From: Clostridia bacterium
GTDB taxonomy: Bacteria > Aerophobota > Aerophobia > Aerophobales > AE-B3A
NCBI GenBank assembly: GCA_030610745.1
Contig: JAUWRC010000047.1
Span: 1 to 9,591, forward strand
Reading direction: 5' to 3'
Length of the DNA stretch: 9,591 nt
This document shows, piece by piece, positions 7,922 through 9,591 of the stretch. Under the pieces are notes generated by a model. The model was given only the letters and a program-made list of their open reading frames with translations, did no database searches and was not told where the DNA came from. The translations under genes were made by a program, and so were the position numbers. Each line of letters opens with the position of its first letter. The stretch's first letter is position 1.

Positions 7922-7950
7922 TTGACGATGTGAGATTGGTATAGTATAAT
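7922..7950 (+). promoter_or_regulatory. Strong sigma70-type promoter for the YkgJ-like gene
   Basis: TTGACG (7922-7927), an exact 17-nt spacer, then a perfect TATAAT (7945-7950). The expected start is near 7957, leaving a leader of about 74 nt before the ATG at 8031. This is one of the best promoter matches in the window and shows the gene need not rely on read-through from the SprA-like gene. Confidence 0.75.
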
Positions 7951-8030
7951 TGGTATAAATGAATTAAATTAGTACAAAAGACCATAGAAAACGAATTTGT
8001 ATATTAATTATTAGAAGGAAATGAATAATC

Positions 8031-8669
8031 ATGATAGATATAAAAATTAATAATTTTAATCCGTGTCAACAGTGCGGAGAGTGTTGCAAAATCCCATGTG
8101 ATTTAATTCCATCTGACCTGCCTCCTTTGCTTAAAAAATTCAATATGTCTCTACCCGATTTTTTAAAAAAGTACCTTATTGCTTTAATTATCGCTTCTCC
8201 AAAATATGCAGATGAAGTACTCATGATGGTTCCTGCGAGAGTAGATTCCTTAGGAAACAGAACTAAAAAATTTATTGCAGACAATGAATGTCTTGAAACT
8301 AAAGGGAAATGTATATTCCTCGAGAGAAACAAGTGTAGCATTCATGAATTAAAACCTTTTGGTGGACGTTTTCTCCTATGCGCAAAAATAACAGGTAGTG
8401 TTTCAATACAGTTATCTAAAAATCAATATTTTGCATACTGGGTTCACAATCAACATTTATTTGAGTCAATTTTTCCAGGATTCGCGAAAATCTTTGATGA
8501 ATTAAATGCAATCTTCCAAAAGAAAAATGAGATTTTTGCAAAGCAGGGAAAAACACCTGAATATGAACAATTACATCAAACGCAAGTTAATATTATTGCA
8601 CAAAAATTATTCCCTTTGTTTAACAACAACGGGCCTGCAAAAGGATTTCGTGTCTTACGTAATGATTAA
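8031..8669 (+). CDS. YkgJ-family cysteine-cluster protein
   Basis: A 212-residue protein beginning at ATG 8031, preceded by AGAAGGAA (8013-8020). The earlier ATG at 8021 opens only a 9-codon frame and is rejected. The N-terminus has the cluster C12-x2-C15-x2-C18-C19-x3-C23. A second group is C87, C94, C102, H105 and C117 in the order C-I-F-L-x4-C-S-I-H-x2-K-P. This is the YkgJ (formerly UPF0153) pattern, predicted to bind zinc or an iron-sulfur cluster; the biochemical role of the family is unknown. The usual KPxxCR segment reads KPFGGRFLLC here, so the last cysteine is displaced by a few residues. Codon use is visibly more AT-rich than in the 5' two-thirds of the window, a sign of separate origin. 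The gene ends 5 nt before an attC-like site, so it is probably the body of an integron cassette. Its upstream cassette boundary was not found. Confidence 0.85.
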   Translation: MIDIKINNFNPCQQCGECCKIPCDLIPSDLPPLLKKFNMSLPDFLKKYLIALIIASPKYADEVLMMVPARVDSLGNRTKKFIADNECLETKGKCIFLERNKCSIHELKPFGGRFLLCAKITGSVSIQLSKNQYFAYWVHNQHLFESIFPGFAKIFDELNAIFQKKNEIFAKQGKTPEYEQLHQTQVNIIAQKLFPLFNNNGPAKGFRVLRND

Positions 8670-8674
8670 TAAAC

Positions 8675-8749
8675 ATCTAACAGCTCAATCGAGCGGATTT
8701 TTTTCCGCGGCTTCGCCGCTCCAACAACCGCTCATTTCGAATGTTAGGC
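8675..8749 (+). other. attC-like integron recombination site 1
   Basis: The site is bounded by an RYYYAAC box, ATCTAAC (8675-8681), and a GTTRRRY box, GTTAGGC (8743-8749). These pair as CTAACA with TGTTAG. Inner boxes GAGCGG (8691-8696) and CCGCTC (8728-8733) are perfect reverse complements. The centre carries a terminal stem, GCGGC-TTC-GCCGC (8707-8719). This is the R''-L''-variable stem-L'-R' layout of attC sites, 75 bp long, right after the YkgJ-like stop. Recombination by IntI would be expected between G8743 and T8744. Confidence 0.9.
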
Positions 8750-8768
8750 ATAGGAAGGATTGTGAGCG

Positions 8769-9026
8769 ATGCCAACCATATTGATGATCATGGGATGGAG
8801 GCTTTTCTTCTACTCAAACGAGGGGAATGAGACAGTCCATGTTCATTGCAGGAAGGGAGATAAGGAATGCAAATACTGGCTTGATACTGAGATGTTTGAC
8901 TTGGAGGAGGCATATAGCTACAATATGACATCAAGTAACAAGAGGGAGATTAAGAAGATTATATTCGAGCATTTTGAGTATATTGATGAGCAATGGAGAG
9001 AGTTCCAACGGAGGAAGGGGCAATGA
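8769..9026 (+). CDS. DUF4160 domain protein
   Basis: An 85-residue protein, a normal length for the family. The signature is an N-terminal MPTILMIMGWRLFFYSNEGNE, then histidines in VHVHC (23-27), KGDKECKYWL (29-38) and a C-terminal helix with E60-x-K-K-I-I-F-E. The start ATG at 8769 has AGGAAGG at 8752-8758, 10 nt upstream. The stop TGA (9024-9026) overlaps the ATG of the next gene as ATGA, so translation is likely coupled. DUF4160 genes often sit beside DUF2442 genes and in mobile cassettes, and the pair has been viewed as a toxin-antitoxin-like module. No enzymatic activity can be read from the sequence. Confidence 0.88.
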   Translation: MPTILMIMGWRLFFYSNEGNETVHVHCRKGDKECKYWLDTEMFDLEEAYSYNMTSSNKREIKKIIFEHFEYIDEQWREFQRRKGQ

Positions 9027-9280
9027 AAAACTATCATGAAGTAGATAAGTTGCATTTTGAGAAAAACGAACTTGTGCTGACGATTGACGGTGCAACTAGG
9101 AAATACCCGCTGGAAAAGTTGTCGAGCAAGCTCCTCAATGCCACGGAGAAGGATCGGGACATGTATGAGATCTCACCCTCAGGCTATGGAATTCACTGGC
9201 CCACCCTTGACGAGGATATCTCGATTGACGGTCTGCTTGGCATTGTCCACAAGGGACAACACAAGAAACAGGTTGCCTAA
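9023..9280 (+). CDS. DUF2442 domain protein
   Basis: An 85-residue protein with the DUF2442 hallmark GIHWPTLDEDIS (56-67) followed by IDGLLG, and an N-terminal beta-rich half (LHFEKNELVLTIDG). ATG 9023 is chosen because GGAGGAAGGGG (9010-9020) sits just upstream and the start overlaps the DUF4160 stop by 4 nt. An in-frame ATG at 8993 would add 10 residues inside the neighbour's coding region and has a poorer site. The stop TAA (9278-9280) lies inside the R'' box of the second attC-like site, a typical cassette economy. It is the probable partner, perhaps antitoxin, of the DUF4160 protein; the direction of that relationship is not shown. Confidence 0.88.
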   Translation: MKNYHEVDKLHFEKNELVLTIDGATRKYPLEKLSSKLLNATEKDRDMYEISPSGYGIHWPTLDEDISIDGLLGIVHKGQHKKQVA

Positions 9281-9350
9281 CAATTCGCTACAGCCGACCT
9301 TTATTCGCACTTTCAGCGCTCGTTCAGGCAGCTTAGCTCCGCCGTTATCT
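9275..9350 (+). other. attC-like integron recombination site 2
   Basis: It begins with GCCTAAC (9275-9281), a perfect RYYYAAC box, and ends with GTTATCT (9344-9350), in which the GTT core is kept but the last four bases depart from RRRY. The sequence between follows a common attC style: AATTCGCT after the left box, then CAGCCGACC, and GGCAGCTTAGCTCCGCC before the right box. GCC/GGC and GCT/AGC pairs form the inner arms, with mismatches. At 76 bp it is the same size as site 1. It is placed at the 3' end of the DUF4160/DUF2442 cassette. Confidence 0.8.
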
Positions 9351-9363
9351 AAAATAAAAAAAC

Positions 9364-9392
9364 TTGACATATATGCATATTTGATGCATAAT
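9364..9392 (+). promoter_or_regulatory. Sigma70-type promoter for vapB
   Basis: A perfect TTGACA (9364-9369), a 17-nt spacer, then CATAAT (9387-9392, one mismatch). It begins 14 nt after the attC-like site, so this cassette carries its own promoter, as toxin-antitoxin cassettes usually do. The expected start near 9399 leaves a leader of about 27 nt. Confidence 0.75.
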
Positions 9393-9399
9393 AATGCAT
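9371..9399. promoter_or_regulatory. Operator-like array of three ATGCAT palindromes
   Basis: ATGCAT occurs at 9373-9378, 9384-9389 and 9394-9399, with starts 11 and 10 bp apart, about one helical turn. The first sits within a longer perfect palindrome, ATATGCATAT (9371-9380). All lie across the spacer and -10 region of the vapB promoter. VapB antitoxins bind palindromic operators here to autoregulate their operon, so this is a plausible VapB(C) operator. Confidence 0.6.
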
Positions 9400-9425
9400 A
9401 TATATTATATGGAAGGAGTTAGTTT

Positions 9426-9591
9426 ATGAGAACAACATTAAATATTAAAGACGACTTGATTGAAAAGGTATCAAAACTCACAGGAATTAAAGAGAAAACT
9501 ACTCTAGTCAGATTAGGCCTGGAAGCATTAATTGCTAGAGAAAGCAGTAAAAGGTTAGCTAAATTGGGAGGAACTGAAAAGAACTTACATA
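9426..9591 (+). CDS. vapB: VapB-family type II antitoxin, N-terminal part (3' truncated by window edge)
   Basis: Fifty-five residues are visible before the right edge, which is most of a typical 60-75 residue VapB. The start ATG 9426 follows GGAAGGAG (9411-9418) by 7 nt. The N-terminus MRTTLNIKDDLIEKVSKLTGI is a ribbon-helix-helix DNA-binding domain, continuing KEKTTLVRLGLEALIARE. The tail RLAKLGGTEKNL matches the toxin-binding end seen in many VapB proteins. VapB neutralises VapC, a PIN-domain ribonuclease, and represses the operon. The vapC gene would be expected immediately downstream, outside the window. Confidence 0.9.
   Translation, partial: MRTTLNIKDDLIEKVSKLTGIKEKTTLVRLGLEALIARESSKRLAKLGGTEKNLH

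Larger units (their letters stand above)
8744..9344 (+). mobile_element. Integron gene cassette carrying DUF4160 and DUF2442 genes
   Basis: By the usual G/TT cutting rule the unit runs from T8744 to G9344, about 601 bp. It holds two overlapping genes, short flanks and one attC-like site at its 3' end. The 5' leader before the first ATG is only 25 nt, so it probably depends on an upstream promoter; no clear promoter was seen within it. Boundaries are inferred from the two attC-like sites. Confidence 0.75.

Noticed and set aside
8993..9022. Earlier in-frame ATG for the DUF2442 gene
   Set aside because: ATG 9023 has a better placed ribosome site and the usual ATGA overlap; the added residues do not match the family.
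9371..9399. Three ATGCAT copies as a CRISPR-like or iteron array
   Set aside because: Units are 6 bp with 4-5 bp gaps, far too short for CRISPR, and position over the vapB promoter fits an operator better than an origin.
9084..9422. 112-codon plus-strand frame crossing the DUF2442 gene and the second attC-like site
   Set aside because: It is out of frame with a recognised gene and continues through a recombination site and promoter, with no domain.

Overview
The window looks like chromosomal DNA from an uncultured Gram-negative bacterium. The evidence is two outer-membrane beta-barrel proteins of the PorV and SprA types, a moderate base composition and mixed start codons. The phylum cannot be fixed from the sequence. 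SprA/PorV-like pairs outside Bacteroidota occur in several poorly cultured lineages, so Bacteroidota is not assumed.

Layout. (1) Positions 1-2003 are housekeeping. The 3' two-fifths or so of mtaB (tRNA methylthiotransferase) runs in from the left edge, followed by a complete hisD (histidinol dehydrogenase) on the same strand. A small heptamer repeat supplies the mtaB stop codon. (2) Positions 2007-7777 hold an envelope module of two divergent genes: a PorV/PorQ-family barrel on the minus strand and a 1525-residue SprA-like outer-membrane protein on the plus strand. In Bacteroidota, PorV binds the SprA translocon of the type IX secretion system, so this adjacency is the most interesting functional hint in the window. 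The N-terminal coding region of the PorV-like gene contains an 89-bp palindromic repeat read in frame, lying inside or just before the signal peptide. (3) Positions 7778-9591 are accessory DNA with integron character. They hold a YkgJ-type cysteine-cluster gene with its own sigma70-like promoter, a strong attC-like site, a two-gene DUF4160/DUF2442 cassette, a second attC-like site, and the start of a vapB antitoxin gene with its own promoter and a palindromic operator-like array. The vapC partner should lie just beyond the right edge. No integron integrase is visible, so this is either the edge of a chromosomal integron or a cassette cluster lacking an integrase.

How the parts fit. mtaB and hisD are probably co-transcribed and converge on the PorV-like gene with a 3-nt gap. 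The PorV-like and SprA-like genes share a 164-nt divergent promoter region, which suggests joint control. The cassettes all point the same way, and at least the first and last carry their own promoters, as is usual for toxin-antitoxin cassettes in large arrays. The candidate novelty is the compact SprA/PorV-like pair, the palindromic repeat exapted into a signal peptide, and the cassette cluster beside them.
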